A stretch of 8,719 nucleotides of DNA from JANNNX01 sp031398745 (GCA_031398745.1 JANNNX010000030.1:1-8719); one strand, 5' to 3'. Positions 1-6,452 are shown, counted from the stretch's first letter. Notes: generated from the letters alone by a model not told the origin. Made by a program: numbers and translations.

Positions 1-773
1 ACCTGCGCGCAGGCCTCGGCCACGACCTGGCGGCCGAGGGGGACGATGAGCCCAGTCTCCTCGGCGATGCCGATGAAGTCGCCGGCCGGCAGTTCTCCGT
101 GGACCGGGTGCTCCCACCGGGCCAACGCCTCGAGCCCCAGCGCCTCGCCGGTGACCAGGTCGACGATGGGCTGGTAGCGGAGAGTGATCTGGCCGCTGGC
201 GATCGCCTCGTCGAGGGAGGCGGCCAGCGCCACCCGGGCCAGCGAGTGGCCGTGCACGTCGGCGTCGAACAGCTCGATGTCGTCCTTGCCGGCTCGCTTG
301 GCAGCCCGCATCGCGATCTCGGCGTTGCGCACCAGGGCATCGGGGCCCTCGGTGCCCCAGGTCATCGCCGCGCCGATGCTGGCGTGGATCGGCAGGTGAC
401 GACCCTGGGCCGTCACTCCCCGGCGCAAGACATCGCCGAGTCGCTCGGCGACCCCGATCACGGCCAGGGTGGGTGTGTCGTCGAGGACGACCGCGAACTC
501 GTCGCCACCGAGCCGGGCGACCACGTCGCCGTCTCGGCACTCCTCCACCAAGCAGGCCGCAATCTCGACCAGTACGGCATCGCCGAAGTCCCGCCCCCAG
601 GCGTCGTTGATCATGGCGGTGTTGTCGACGTTGAGCACCAGCATTCCGACGGGCGCCGAGCGCCGCGCCGAGCGAGCCAGGATTTGGCGAAGGTTTGGCA
701 CGAAGGCGGCTCGACTCAGGACGCCGGTGAGCGAGTCGTGCACCCTGCCCTCTCGATCGTCTGCTGTCGCCAT
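1..773 (-). CDS. GGDEF-EAL cyclic-di-GMP signalling protein (3' part cut off by window edge)
   Basis: Reading leftward from an ATG at 773, 257 residues are visible before the window ends. Residues about 14-165 form a GGDEF (diguanylate cyclase) domain with an LTG..SR opening, the metal-binding aspartate in VDN (about D50) and an intact GGDEF signature at 89-93. An RDGD motif at 80-83 lies exactly five residues before it, which matches the RxxD inhibitory site where cyclic-di-GMP binds. An EAL (phosphodiesterase) domain begins near residue 190, with an intact EALAR motif at 215-219. The other catalytic residues of this domain lie outside the window, so its activity cannot be judged. No sensor domain or membrane segment precedes the GGDEF domain, so the visible part looks cytoplasmic. 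A GGGGGGAA stretch (778-785) ends 4 nt before the ATG and supports this start. The gene diverges from the ABC exporter genes. The family call is secure, but whether the protein mainly makes or degrades cyclic-di-GMP is unknown. Confidence 0.93.
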   Translation of the reverse strand, partial: MATADDREGRVHDSLTGVLSRAAFVPNLRQILARSARRSAPVGMLVLNVDNTAMINDAWGRDFGDAVLVEIAACLVEECRDGDVVARLGGDEFAVVLDDTPTLAVIGVAERLGDVLRRGVTAQGRHLPIHASIGAAMTWGTEGPDALVRNAEIAMRAAKRAGKDDIELFDADVHGHSLARVALAASLDEAIASGQITLRYQPIVDLVTGEALGLEALARWEHPVHGELPAGDFIGIAEETGLIVPLGRQVVAEACAQ

Positions 774-788
774 GTGGTTCCCCCCAGT

Positions 789-807
789 GGCCCACCGGTG
801 GTGGGCC
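789..807. promoter_or_regulatory. Perfect inverted repeat just upstream of the GGDEF-EAL gene
   Basis: GGCCCACC (789-796) and GGTGGGCC (800-807) are perfect inverted repeats around a 3-nt centre. The inner ten bases, CCACCGGTGG, are also a strict DNA palindrome. On the minus-strand transcript this would be an 8-bp GC hairpin ending a few nucleotides before the G-rich ribosome site of the cyclic-di-GMP gene. It could affect translation initiation as RNA or act as a repressor site as DNA; the sequence does not decide between these. Confidence 0.45.
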
Positions 808-947
808 GAGGAACGTCTATCGATCGAAACTCTTGGAAGCTTGAACGGCAAAGACGTGTCGTGGCGTAAGTCGTATGCCCATGACCAGGTTGTTCGCGTC
901 CGGCCCGGGCCCGCGTGGGCGGTCGCGGTCGTTTCCAGGCGAGCCGT

Positions 948-953
948 TAGCCT
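948..953 (+). promoter_or_regulatory. Probable -10 box (TAGCCT) of a leaderless transcript for the ABC ATPase gene
   Basis: TAGCCT fits the TAnnnT form of an actinobacterial -10 box and lies 8 nt before the GTG at 962. Transcription would therefore begin at or next to the start codon. No Shine-Dalgarno sequence precedes the GTG, which agrees with a leaderless message. The same TAGCCTCCG string occurs ahead of metG. I see no convincing -35 box. Confidence 0.4.
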
Positions 954-961
954 CCGCCGAC

Positions 962-1879
962 GTGCCTGAGCCCGCCATCGTCGTGCGCGGCCTGCGCAAG
1001 TCGTACGGGGGAGCCGTGGCCGTGGCCGGCATCGACCTCACCGTCGAGACCGGCGAGGTGTTCGCCTTCCTCGGGCCGAACGGGGCCGGCAAGACGTCGA
1101 CCGTCGAGATCCTCGAGGGCTACCGCAGCCGGGACGCCGGCGACGTATCGGTGCTGGGTGTCGACCCGGCGCACCCCGACCGGGCCTGGCGGGCGCGAGT
1201 CGGGGTGGTGCTCCAGAGTGGGGACATCCAGCGGGAGCTGACCGCCCGGGAGCTGGTCGAGCTGTTCGCCGGCTACTACGAGCGACCTCTCGGCGTCGAC
1301 CACGTTCTCGGCGTGGTCGGGCTGACCGAGCACGCCGCCAAGCGGGCCCGCCGGCTCTCGGGCGGGCAGCGCCGACGCCTCGACGTGGCCCTGGCCCTGA
1401 TCGGCGACCCCGAACTTCTCTTCCTCGACGAGCCGACCACCGGCTTCGACCCTGCGGCCCGACGTGACGCCTGGACGATGATCGAGGGGCTGCGCGACCT
1501 CGGCAAGACCGTCTTCCTCACCACCCACTACCTCGACGAGGCCGAGGCCTTGGCCGACCGGGTGGCGATCATCAAGGCGGGGCGGATCGTGGCCGAGGGT
1601 CGGCCGGCTGACATCGGCGGGGCCGCGCTGCAGGTCACCGCCATCACCTTCCGGCTGCCGGCCGACCCGACACCGCCGCTGCCCCACGGGTTGGCTGGTG
1701 CGGTCCGCGTCGACGCCGACGGCCAGACCCTGATCGAGACCCGCAGTCCGGTCGCCGACCTGGCCCTCCTCTGCACCTGGGCCGAGGCGTCGGGGGTGGC
1801 CCTGGAGGGACTGGAGGCCCGGCGACCGTCGCTCGAGGACGTCTACCTCCAGCTCACCGACGAGGCTCCGCTCACGTGA
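962..1879 (+). CDS. ABC transporter ATP-binding protein, DrrA-like exporter class
   Basis: This is the ATPase of an ABC-2 type exporter, 305 residues from the GTG at 962. It shows Walker A GPNGAGKT (38-45), the Q-loop glutamine (Q85), signature LSGGQ (132-136), Walker B LLFLDE (152-157) and the switch histidine H189 in TTHYLDEAEAL. About 90 further residues follow, as in the accessory C-terminal region of DrrA-type ATPases. An in-frame ATG at 875 would add 29 residues rich in Arg, Pro, Gly and Ser with no family counterpart. I prefer GTG 962 because the conserved fold begins directly after it and a TAGCCT -10 box lies 8 nt upstream. The stop overlaps the permease start in GTGA, so the two are probably translationally coupled and form one complex at the inner face of the membrane. 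The substrate cannot be read from sequence; the family includes drug, lipid and polysaccharide exporters. Confidence 0.93.
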   Translation: MPEPAIVVRGLRKSYGGAVAVAGIDLTVETGEVFAFLGPNGAGKTSTVEILEGYRSRDAGDVSVLGVDPAHPDRAWRARVGVVLQSGDIQRELTARELVELFAGYYERPLGVDHVLGVVGLTEHAAKRARRLSGGQRRRLDVALALIGDPELLFLDEPTTGFDPAARRDAWTMIEGLRDLGKTVFLTTHYLDEAEALADRVAIIKAGRIVAEGRPADIGGAALQVTAITFRLPADPTPPLPHGLAGAVRVDADGQTLIETRSPVADLALLCTWAEASGVALEGLEARRPSLEDVYLQLTDEAPLT

Positions 1880-2655
1880 GGGCCCTGCGCCTCCTCCGGC
1901 ACCAGACCCGGTCCGACCTGAAGGTCTTCTTCCGTAATCCGGCCTCGGTCTTCTTCACCTTCCTCCTGCCGCTGATCTTCCTGTTCCTGTTCACCACCAT
2001 CTTCGGCAACGCCGAGATCGAGGTCGCCGGTGGGGTGATCAAGGGCGCCACCTACTACGTGCCCAGCATCCTGGCGCTCTCGATCGTCTCCACCACGGTG
2101 GTGAGCCTGGCCTTCTCACTGGTCGTCGCTCGCGACCGGGAGATCCTCAAGCGGGTCGAGGCCACCCCGCTGCCCCGCTGGGTGTTCCTCGCCGGCCAGG
2201 TCGTTACCCGGATCGTCGTGACCCTGCTCCTGACGGTGATCGTGCTGCTCATCGGGCGGCTGGTCTACGGCGTCGACATCCCGACCACCACCATGCCGGC
2301 GGTGCTCGTGACCCTCGTCGTCGGGGCTGCCGCCGGCTGCTGCCTCGGCTTCGCCATGACCCTGATCATCCCCAACGAGGACTCGGCGGCCGCCGTCACC
2401 AACGGGATCCTGCTGCCGCTCTACTTCATCTCGGGGATCTTCATCCCCGAGTCCGAACTGCAGAAGACCGAGTGGCTGCTCACCGTCGCCGGGTTGTTCC
2501 CCGTCCGCCACCTCTTCCAGGCCATGCTCCAAGCGTTCGACCCGGCGGCCACCGGCTCGGCGTTCGCCCCCCGTGACCTGGCGATCATCGCCGCCTGGGG
2601 CGTCGGCGGCGCCGCGGTGGCGGTGTGGCGCTTCCGCTTCACGCCCCGCTCCTAG
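1876..2655 (+). CDS. ABC-2 type transporter permease
   Basis: This 259-residue integral membrane protein partners the ATPase encoded just upstream. About six hydrophobic segments can be seen, near residues 24-43, 61-84, 108-130, 139-165, 173-191 and 234-252, the usual ABC-2 permease number. Family landmarks are the cytoplasmic stretch RDREILKRVEATPLPRW (about 86-102), the SGIFIPES segment after the fifth helix (186-193), and GLFPVRHLF (206-214). The start is a GTG sharing its last two bases with the upstream TGA (GTGA, 1876-1879), a typical coupling overlap. Two identical permeases would presumably pair with two copies of the ATPase. The cargo is unknown. Confidence 0.92.
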   Translation: MRALRLLRHQTRSDLKVFFRNPASVFFTFLLPLIFLFLFTTIFGNAEIEVAGGVIKGATYYVPSILALSIVSTTVVSLAFSLVVARDREILKRVEATPLPRWVFLAGQVVTRIVVTLLLTVIVLLIGRLVYGVDIPTTTMPAVLVTLVVGAAAGCCLGFAMTLIIPNEDSAAAVTNGILLPLYFISGIFIPESELQKTEWLLTVAGLFPVRHLFQAMLQAFDPAATGSAFAPRDLAIIAAWGVGGAAVAVWRFRFTPRS

Positions 2656-2686
2656 CCCGTAGGGCCAGGTTCGCCGGCTCGGCCGG

Positions 2687-2692
2687 TACGGT
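2687..2692 (+). promoter_or_regulatory. ychF: Possible -10 box (TACGGT) ahead of ychF
   Basis: TACGGT matches TAnnnT and ends 10 nt before the ATG at 2703, so a transcript from it would have a leader of only a few nucleotides. Only 47 nt separate the permease stop from ychF and no strong terminator lies between them, so read-through from the exporter genes is also possible. An in-frame GTG at 2691 lies inside the box and is unlikely to be the start. Confidence 0.3.
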
Positions 2693-2702
2693 GAGCGGCC
2701 CC

Positions 2703-3779
2703 ATGGAGCGCTTCGGGTTCGTCGGCCTGCCCAACGCCGGCAAGAGCTCGCTGTTCAACGCCCTCTCCGGGGGTTCGGCCCTGGCCGCCGCCTACCCGTT
2801 CGCCACTGTCGACCCGAACGTGGGGGTGGCGGTGGTACCCGACGAGCGGCTGACCCGGCTGGCGGCGCTGTCCAAGAGCGCCAAGGTGGTGCCGGCCACC
2901 GTCGAGTTCGTGGACATCGGTGGTCTGGTCGAGGGGGCCAACCAGGGTGAGGGCCTGGGCAACCGCTTCCTGGCCCACATCCGCGAGGTCGACGCCATCG
3001 TGTTCGTCCTGCGGGCCTTCACCGACGCCGACGTGATGGGGCCGACCGAACCGCTCGAGCACCTGGCGGTGGTGGAGACCGAACTGGCGCTGGCCGACCT
3101 GGCCTCGGTCGAGGGCAAGGTCGATCGCCAGCGCAAGGCGGCCAAGGGAGACAAGGCCCTGCTGGCCGAGGTCGACGCCCTCGACGCCGCGGTGGCGGTG
3201 CTGTCGGAGGGGACGCCTCTCTACCGGTCGGCCATGAGCGCCGAGCACCGGGCCCTCCTGCGCCCCTGGTTCCTGCTCACCAACAAGGCGGTGTTGGTGG
3301 TGGTGAACATCGGGGAGGACGACCTCGACCGGGCCGACGAGCTGGCCGCCCCGTTGGCCGAGGCGTTCGGTGCCGGGGCCGAGGTCCTGCCCATCTGCGT
3401 CCAGCTCGAGGCCGAGGCGGCCCAGCTCGACGCCGACGAGCGAGCGGAGATGCTCGATGGCTACGGGCTCGACGAGGGGGCGCTGCCCCGACTGGTGCAT
3501 GCCGCCTACCGGCTGCTCGGCCGCCGCACCTTCTTCACCACCGGGGAGAAGGAGAGCAGGGCCTGGACCTTCCGGGCCGGGGCCACCGCTCCCGAGGCCG
3601 CTGGGGTCATCCACACCGACTTCCAGCGAGGCTTCATCAAGGCCGAGGTGGTCCGGTGGGACGAGCTGCTGGAGCTCGGGTCGTGGTCCAAGGCTCGAGA
3701 CGTGGGCAAGCTCCGCATCGAGGGCAAGGACTACGAGGTCGCCGACGGCGACGTCTGCGAGTTCCGCTTCAACGTCTGA
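2703..3779 (+). CDS. ychF: Redox-regulated ATPase/GTPase YchF (OLA1 family)
   Basis: YchF is a conserved P-loop protein that associates with ribosomes and has been tied to stress responses. The product is 358 residues, close to the 363 of E. coli YchF. The G1 loop is GLPNAGKS (8-15), the G3 segment is DIGGLVEGA (71-79), and the position of the GTP-specifying NKxD motif carries NIGE (202-205). This NxxE form is the family trait linked to a preference for ATP over GTP. The central part (about 125-190) is the helical insert of the family. Residues 276-357 form the TGS domain, including TFFTTGEKESRAW, the AAGVIHTDF..GFIKAEV stretch and the ending FRFNV. The ATG at 2703 puts G1 at residue 8, as expected; a longer frame from 2625 would overlap the permease and add unrelated sequence. 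Confidence 0.96.
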   Translation: MERFGFVGLPNAGKSSLFNALSGGSALAAAYPFATVDPNVGVAVVPDERLTRLAALSKSAKVVPATVEFVDIGGLVEGANQGEGLGNRFLAHIREVDAIVFVLRAFTDADVMGPTEPLEHLAVVETELALADLASVEGKVDRQRKAAKGDKALLAEVDALDAAVAVLSEGTPLYRSAMSAEHRALLRPWFLLTNKAVLVVVNIGEDDLDRADELAAPLAEAFGAGAEVLPICVQLEAEAAQLDADERAEMLDGYGLDEGALPRLVHAAYRLLGRRTFFTTGEKESRAWTFRAGATAPEAAGVIHTDFQRGFIKAEVVRWDELLELGSWSKARDVGKLRIEGKDYEVADGDVCEFRFNV

Positions 3780-3795
3780 GCCGGTGTGGCCCCCC

Positions 3796-3812
3796 GGCCG
3801 CCCCCGCCCCCC
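3796..3812 (-). repeat. 17-nt G-rich repeat (copy 1), beside the 3818-3861 hairpin
   Basis: Read on the minus strand this is GGGGGGCGGGGGCGGCC. The identical 17-mer occurs on the plus strand at 6436-6452. In both cases it lies on the far side of an intergenic hairpin from the gene whose strand it is G-rich on. On the minus strand it is followed by another run of six G. Chance recurrence in a GC-rich genome is possible, but the shared placement is striking. Confidence 0.6.
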
Positions 3813-3817
3813 GCCGG

Positions 3818-3861
3818 TCTCGGCGCGCTCCGTCCGGTATGTCGGACGTGGCGCGCCGAGA
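3818..3861. terminator. Two-tier hairpin, probable bidirectional terminator between ychF and the LLM gene
   Basis: The outer stem pairs 3818-3828 with 3851-3861, 11 perfect base pairs built on TCTCGGCGCGC. A two-base internal mismatch follows, then a 6-bp inner stem (CGTCCG 3831-3836 with CGGACG 3843-3848) and a 6-nt loop. It lies between two convergent genes, 38 nt after the ychF stop and 16 nt after the oxidoreductase stop, so terminating both transcripts is the simplest role. No U-tract follows on either strand; on the minus strand the hairpin is followed by a G-rich tract instead. Confidence 0.75.
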
Positions 3862-3877
3862 ACGAGGGGAAGGCCCG

Positions 3878-5047
3878 TCAGACGAGCTCGAGGAGCTCCT
3901 CGGTGTCGATGTCTCCCAGGCCGGCCCGCATCGGCGGGGGCATGTTCTCGAGCTGTTCCCGCAGGGCGGCCCGGCCGGCCTCGACATCGGGCACGTAGGT
4001 GTCGAAGAAGGGCACGACCTCCTGGGTGAACAGCTCCATGCAGCGCTTGTGCTCGGCCATGCGCTCGGGCGTCTGGATGCCGTTGTCCATCATCAGCAGC
4101 ACCTCGCGGGTGCCCATGTCGGCCATCGGCTTGAGCTTCTCGATGACGGTCTCGGGGGTTCCGTAAATGGCCCGGCCGAGCAGGTCCTCGTCGCGGGCCG
4201 GGGCCCGGCCGAAGCCCTCGTGCTTGAGCCGCATCCACTGGTTGACGGTCTTCTCCTCGAGGGCGTACTCGCCCTGCACCCAGTCGGTCCGGGTCCGGAG
4301 TTGGCCGAGCATCTCGGTGCGGGCCTGCTCCTCGGTCTCGGCCACGTGGAGGGTCCCGGTGCCCGAGGTCCAGGTCAGGATCTCGTCGATCTTGGCCTCG
4401 GAGTGGCCGTGCTCCCGGAGCTTCTTCTTGAACAGGGGCAGCATCGGGCCGCCGGCGAAGGCGGCCCAGCCGTGCTCGGCCGCCCGGTCGAGGCGGTCGG
4501 GGCTGGTAATGGCCAGCTTCACGAACGGGCCGTCGGGCCGGTAAGCGGCGGGCATGATCCGCTGGTAGAGCGTGCCCTTGTAGAGGTCGCGGACCTCGAA
4601 CTCGATCGGTGGGTCGTCGACCTTCTTCCCCCACAGCTGGGTCACCACGTCGAAGTTCTCGGTGTGGATGTCGTACTGGTCGGCGGTGTGGAGGTTGAAG
4701 CCGGCCGACTCGAGCGGGATGCCACCCCCACCGATGCCGAGGATGAACTTGCCCTTGGTCAGCTGGTCCATGAGGTTGGCCATCTCGGCCAGCCGGGCCG
4801 GGTGGTGCATGGGCACCACCACCAGCGACATGCCCACCCAGGCCTGCCTGAGCTGGGGGGCGAGGTACGACATCAGCAGGAAGTTGTTGCCGTAGGTCGT
4901 GTAGTTGTCGAAGTGGTGCTCGGGGCCGTAGATGCCGGCGAACCCGCCCTCATCGGCGATGAAGATCCGCTCGATGAGCGAGTCGAGGACGGCCGTGTCG
5001 GCCTCCGCCCCCGGCGTGATGGGCACGTGGAACGTGGAGAAGCGCAT
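3878..5047 (-). CDS. LLM class flavin-dependent oxidoreductase (luciferase-like)
   Basis: This 389-residue protein belongs to the bacterial-luciferase-like flavin monooxygenase family, TIM-barrel enzymes that use FMN or F420 to oxidise small molecules. The N-terminus MRFSTFHVPITPG is a typical first strand. GPEHHF at 41-46 matches the EHH segment of luciferase LuxA that carries an active-site histidine. VVVPMHHPARLAEMANLMDQLTKGK (76-100) and the Gly-rich GIGGGGIP (104-111) are standard landmarks, and GTPETVIEKLKPMADMG (296-312) is the usual late-barrel signature. A tail of about 50 residues follows the barrel. The ATG at 5047 has a GGGGG ribosome site 10 nt upstream. The gene is transcribed alone, convergent with ychF and divergent from the DUF192 gene. 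The substrate, and whether the cofactor is FMN or F420, cannot be decided; F420 is plausible in actinobacteria. Confidence 0.92.
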   Translation of the reverse strand: MRFSTFHVPITPGAEADTAVLDSLIERIFIADEGGFAGIYGPEHHFDNYTTYGNNFLLMSYLAPQLRQAWVGMSLVVVPMHHPARLAEMANLMDQLTKGKFILGIGGGGIPLESAGFNLHTADQYDIHTENFDVVTQLWGKKVDDPPIEFEVRDLYKGTLYQRIMPAAYRPDGPFVKLAITSPDRLDRAAEHGWAAFAGGPMLPLFKKKLREHGHSEAKIDEILTWTSGTGTLHVAETEEQARTEMLGQLRTRTDWVQGEYALEEKTVNQWMRLKHEGFGRAPARDEDLLGRAIYGTPETVIEKLKPMADMGTREVLLMMDNGIQTPERMAEHKRCMELFTQEVVPFFDTYVPDVEAGRAALREQLENMPPPMRAGLGDIDTEELLELV

Positions 5048-5087
5048 GCGACTGAGACCCCCATTGTCGGCAGCGAACCATCGAGAA

Positions 5088-5100
5088 CGCCGTTACGGCG
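5088..5100. promoter_or_regulatory. Operator-like palindrome at the LLM gene's predicted transcription start
   Basis: CGCCGT (5088-5093) and ACGGCG (5095-5100) are perfect inverted repeats around one base. The element starts directly downstream of the proposed -10 box at 5101-5106, so it would cover the transcription start. That is a classic position for a repressor site. It could equally form a small hairpin at the 5' end of the message. The arms are short, so chance is not excluded. Confidence 0.35.
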
Positions 5101-5129
5101 ATGGTCGCGAAGATCGTTGCGCATGTCAA
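5101..5129 (-). promoter_or_regulatory. Sigma70-type promoter for the LLM oxidoreductase gene
   Basis: On the minus strand a perfect TTGACA -35 box (5124-5129) is followed 17 nt later by GACCAT (5101-5106), which matches the -10 consensus at three positions including the final T. Transcription would begin near 5094, leaving a leader of about 47 nt before the ATG at 5047. The perfect -35 and ideal spacing are the main support; the -10 is weak. Confidence 0.5.
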
Positions 5130-5182
5130 CAGGTTCCCCGTCAGCGACGCGTCCCCCACGATTGCCGGTGCGACCATGGGGC

Positions 5183-5542
5183 GTGCCCTGGCTACTGCGA
5201 GACGGCGACGTGCTGGCCTCGGTGGAGGTGGCCGACGGATGGCGGTCTCGCACCCGGGGCCTGCTCGGCCGTGACCAGATGGTCGGGGCGTTGCTGCTGC
5301 GGCCGGCGTCGTCGGTGCACACCCTCGGCATGCGCTTCGCCATCGACGTCGCCCACTGCGACGCCGAGCTGGTCGTCCTCGACGTCGTGACCATGGTCCC
5401 CTGGCGGGTCGGACGACCCCGCTGGCGGGCCCGGGCGGTGGTCGAGGCCGAGGCCGGGGCCTTCGGGCGTTGGGGAGTGTCGGTGGGCGACCAGCTCGAG
5501 ATCGCCGACGCGCTCGGCGACGAGACCCCGGACCTGCCATGA
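5183..5542 (+). CDS. DUF192 family protein
   Basis: This small 119-residue protein belongs to DUF192, a widespread family of unknown biochemical role. Recognisable parts are the opening LASVEVADGWRSRTRGLLGR (11-30), the core VHTLGMRFAIDVAHCD (45-60), VLDVVT (65-70) and the late AGAFGRWGVSVGDQLEI (91-107). No signal peptide or membrane segment is present, so it is probably cytoplasmic, unlike many secreted DUF192 proteins. The start is uncertain: GTG at 5183 gives VPWLLRDGD, whereas in-frame GTG 5168 or TTG 5162 would add five or seven residues. None has a clear ribosome site. The stop overlaps the rsmI start (ATGA, 5539-5542), so the two are likely co-translated. The gene diverges from the LLM oxidoreductase gene across about 135 nt. 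Confidence 0.82.
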   Translation: MPWLLRDGDVLASVEVADGWRSRTRGLLGRDQMVGALLLRPASSVHTLGMRFAIDVAHCDAELVVLDVVTMVPWRVGRPRWRARAVVEAEAGAFGRWGVSVGDQLEIADALGDETPDLP

Positions 5543-6372
5543 GCATCGGACTCCTAATCCTGGTGGGGACGCCCATCGGCAACCTCGGCGACCTCGCCCC
5601 CCGAGGGGTCGAGGCGCTGGCCGGGGCCGATCTGATCGTCTGCGAGGACACCCGTCGCACCGGCCGCCTGCTGGAGGCGGCCGGCGTCGCTCCCCGGCCG
5701 CCGCTGCTGGCCGTCCACCAGCACAACGAGGCCCGGCAGGTCGCCGGCGTGGTCGAGCGCCTGCAGGCCGGGGCCACGGTGGCCGTGGTCAGCGACGCCG
5801 GCATGCCCGGTGTGTCGGACCCCGGGGAGCGGCTGGTGCGAGCTGCGGTGGCGGCCGGGGTCGAGGTGCGGGTCGTGCCCGGGCCTTCGGCCGGGGTCGC
5901 CGCCCTGGTGGCCAGTGGCCTCGCCGCCGACCGGTTCGCCTTCGAGGGCTTCTTGCCCCGACAGGGTCGGGAGCGGGCCGAGCGCCTGGCCGAGGTGGCG
6001 GTCGAACGTCGCACGGTCGTGCTCTACGAGGCGCCCCACCGCCTGGCCCGGACGCTCGAGGACCTGCTCGGTGCCTGTGGAGGCGAGCGCCCGGTGACGC
6101 TGGCCCGCGAGCTGACCAAGCTCCACGAGGAGCTGTGGCGGGGGACCCTCGCCGAGGCCGTGGTTCAGGTCGGGGTGGTCGAGCCCCGGGGGGAGTACGT
6201 GGTCGTGCTCGGCGGGGCGCCGGCCCCGGTCGAGGCCTCGGACGACGAGCTGCGGGCCGCGCTGGCCGAGGCGCGGGCGGCCGGCCAGTCGACCCGCGAC
6301 GCCGTGGCCGCAGTGGCGGCCTCGTTCGGCGCCTCGCGCCGGCGCGTCTACGACCTCGCTCACCCGGCCTGA
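5539..6372 (+). CDS. rsmI: 16S rRNA (cytidine(1402)-2'-O)-methyltransferase RsmI
   Basis: RsmI uses S-adenosylmethionine to methylate the ribose of C1402 in 16S rRNA, in the decoding centre of the small subunit. The product is 277 residues, normal for the family. Motifs in order are VGTPIGNLGDL (9-19), CEDTRRTGRLL (35-45), the cofactor loop VSDAGMPGVSDPG (84-96), VPGPSA (113-118), FEGFLPR (135-141), YEAPHRL (163-169), and LARELTKLHEELWRGTL (188-204). The C-terminal STRDAVAAVAASFGASRRRVYDLA (251-274) is the small helical domain found at the end of RsmI proteins. The ATG shares ATGA with the DUF192 stop and lacks a strong ribosome site, so translation probably relies on coupling. A strong hairpin starts 15 nt after the stop. 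Location next to metG and tatD is common in actinobacteria. Confidence 0.96.
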   Translation: MSIGLLILVGTPIGNLGDLAPRGVEALAGADLIVCEDTRRTGRLLEAAGVAPRPPLLAVHQHNEARQVAGVVERLQAGATVAVVSDAGMPGVSDPGERLVRAAVAAGVEVRVVPGPSAGVAALVASGLAADRFAFEGFLPRQGRERAERLAEVAVERRTVVLYEAPHRLARTLEDLLGACGGERPVTLARELTKLHEELWRGTLAEAVVQVGVVEPRGEYVVVLGGAPAPVEASDDELRAALAEARAAGQSTRDAVAAVAASFGASRRRVYDLAHPA

Positions 6373-6387
6373 CGCGCCGCCCCCTCG

Positions 6388-6436
6388 CTTCCGCGTCGCG
6401 AAAAGCACCGTGGCGGTGCCGATCGCGACGCGGAAG
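6388..6436 (+). terminator. Two-tier hairpin after rsmI, probable terminator
   Basis: The outer stem is 14 perfect base pairs, CTTCCGCGTCGCGA (6388-6401) with its complement at 6423-6436. A 3-by-3 internal loop follows, then a perfect 6-bp inner stem (GCACCG 6405-6410 with CGGTGC 6414-6419) and a TGG loop. It starts 15 nt after the rsmI stop and ends 28 nt before the proposed metG -10 box, so it should not be part of the metG message. That makes a terminator for the DUF192-rsmI transcript the best reading. There is no U-tract; instead a G-rich tract starts at its last base. The layout parallels the hairpin at 3818-3861. Confidence 0.72.
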
Positions 6437-6452
6437 GGGGGCGGGGGCGGCC
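6436..6452 (+). repeat. 17-nt G-rich repeat (copy 2), abutting the rsmI hairpin
   Basis: GGGGGGCGGGGGCGGCC is identical to the minus-strand sequence at 3796-3812. It overlaps the last base of the 6388-6436 hairpin and is followed by another GGGG run (6454-6457). The G runs give some G-quadruplex potential, mainly of the weaker two-tetrad type. The tract also covers the position where a metG -35 box would lie. Confidence 0.6.

Noticed and set aside
202..209. Part of the long antisense search for CRISPR, tRNA, insertion-sequence or attachment-site signals across the window
   Set aside because: By eye I found no spaced direct repeats, terminal inverted repeats with a transposase, tRNA-like fold or integrase gene anywhere in the window.
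823..851. A possible minus-strand promoter for the GGDEF-EAL gene (TTGCCG, 17 nt, TTCGAT)
   Set aside because: Both boxes match consensus poorly and other pairings are equally good, so it is not firm enough to annotate.
99..869. A 256-codon plus-strand open frame opposite the GGDEF-EAL gene
   Set aside because: The minus strand carries intact GGDEF, I-site and EAL motifs in one frame; the plus-strand translation has none.
841..872. A TTGAAC hexamer as a -35 box for the ABC genes
   Set aside because: The nearest -10-like sequences lie 20 or more nt away, which is poor spacing, and the box at 948-953 explains the start better.
875..961. An N-terminal extension of the ABC ATPase from the ATG at 875
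   Set aside because: The 29 added residues are Arg/Pro/Gly/Ser-rich with no family counterpart, and a -10-like box at 948-953 favours the GTG at 962.
2655..2686. Small hairpins (GCCC-GTA-GGGC and CCGGC-TCG-GCCGG) between the permease gene and ychF
   Set aside because: Stems of only 4-5 bp are expected by chance at this GC content and are too weak to call a terminator or operator.
2652..4634. A 660-codon minus-strand open frame opposite ychF and overlapping the LLM gene in another frame
   Set aside because: It has Arg/Gly/Pro-rich shadow composition, no recognisable domain, and covers two strongly supported genes.
3656..5542. A 628-codon plus-strand open frame running from inside ychF across the LLM gene into the DUF192 gene
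   Set aside because: Only the last part (from about 5183) matches a real family. The rest is antisense to the well-supported LLM oxidoreductase and has the low-complexity His/Gly/Val/Leu composition typical of GC-rich shadow frames.
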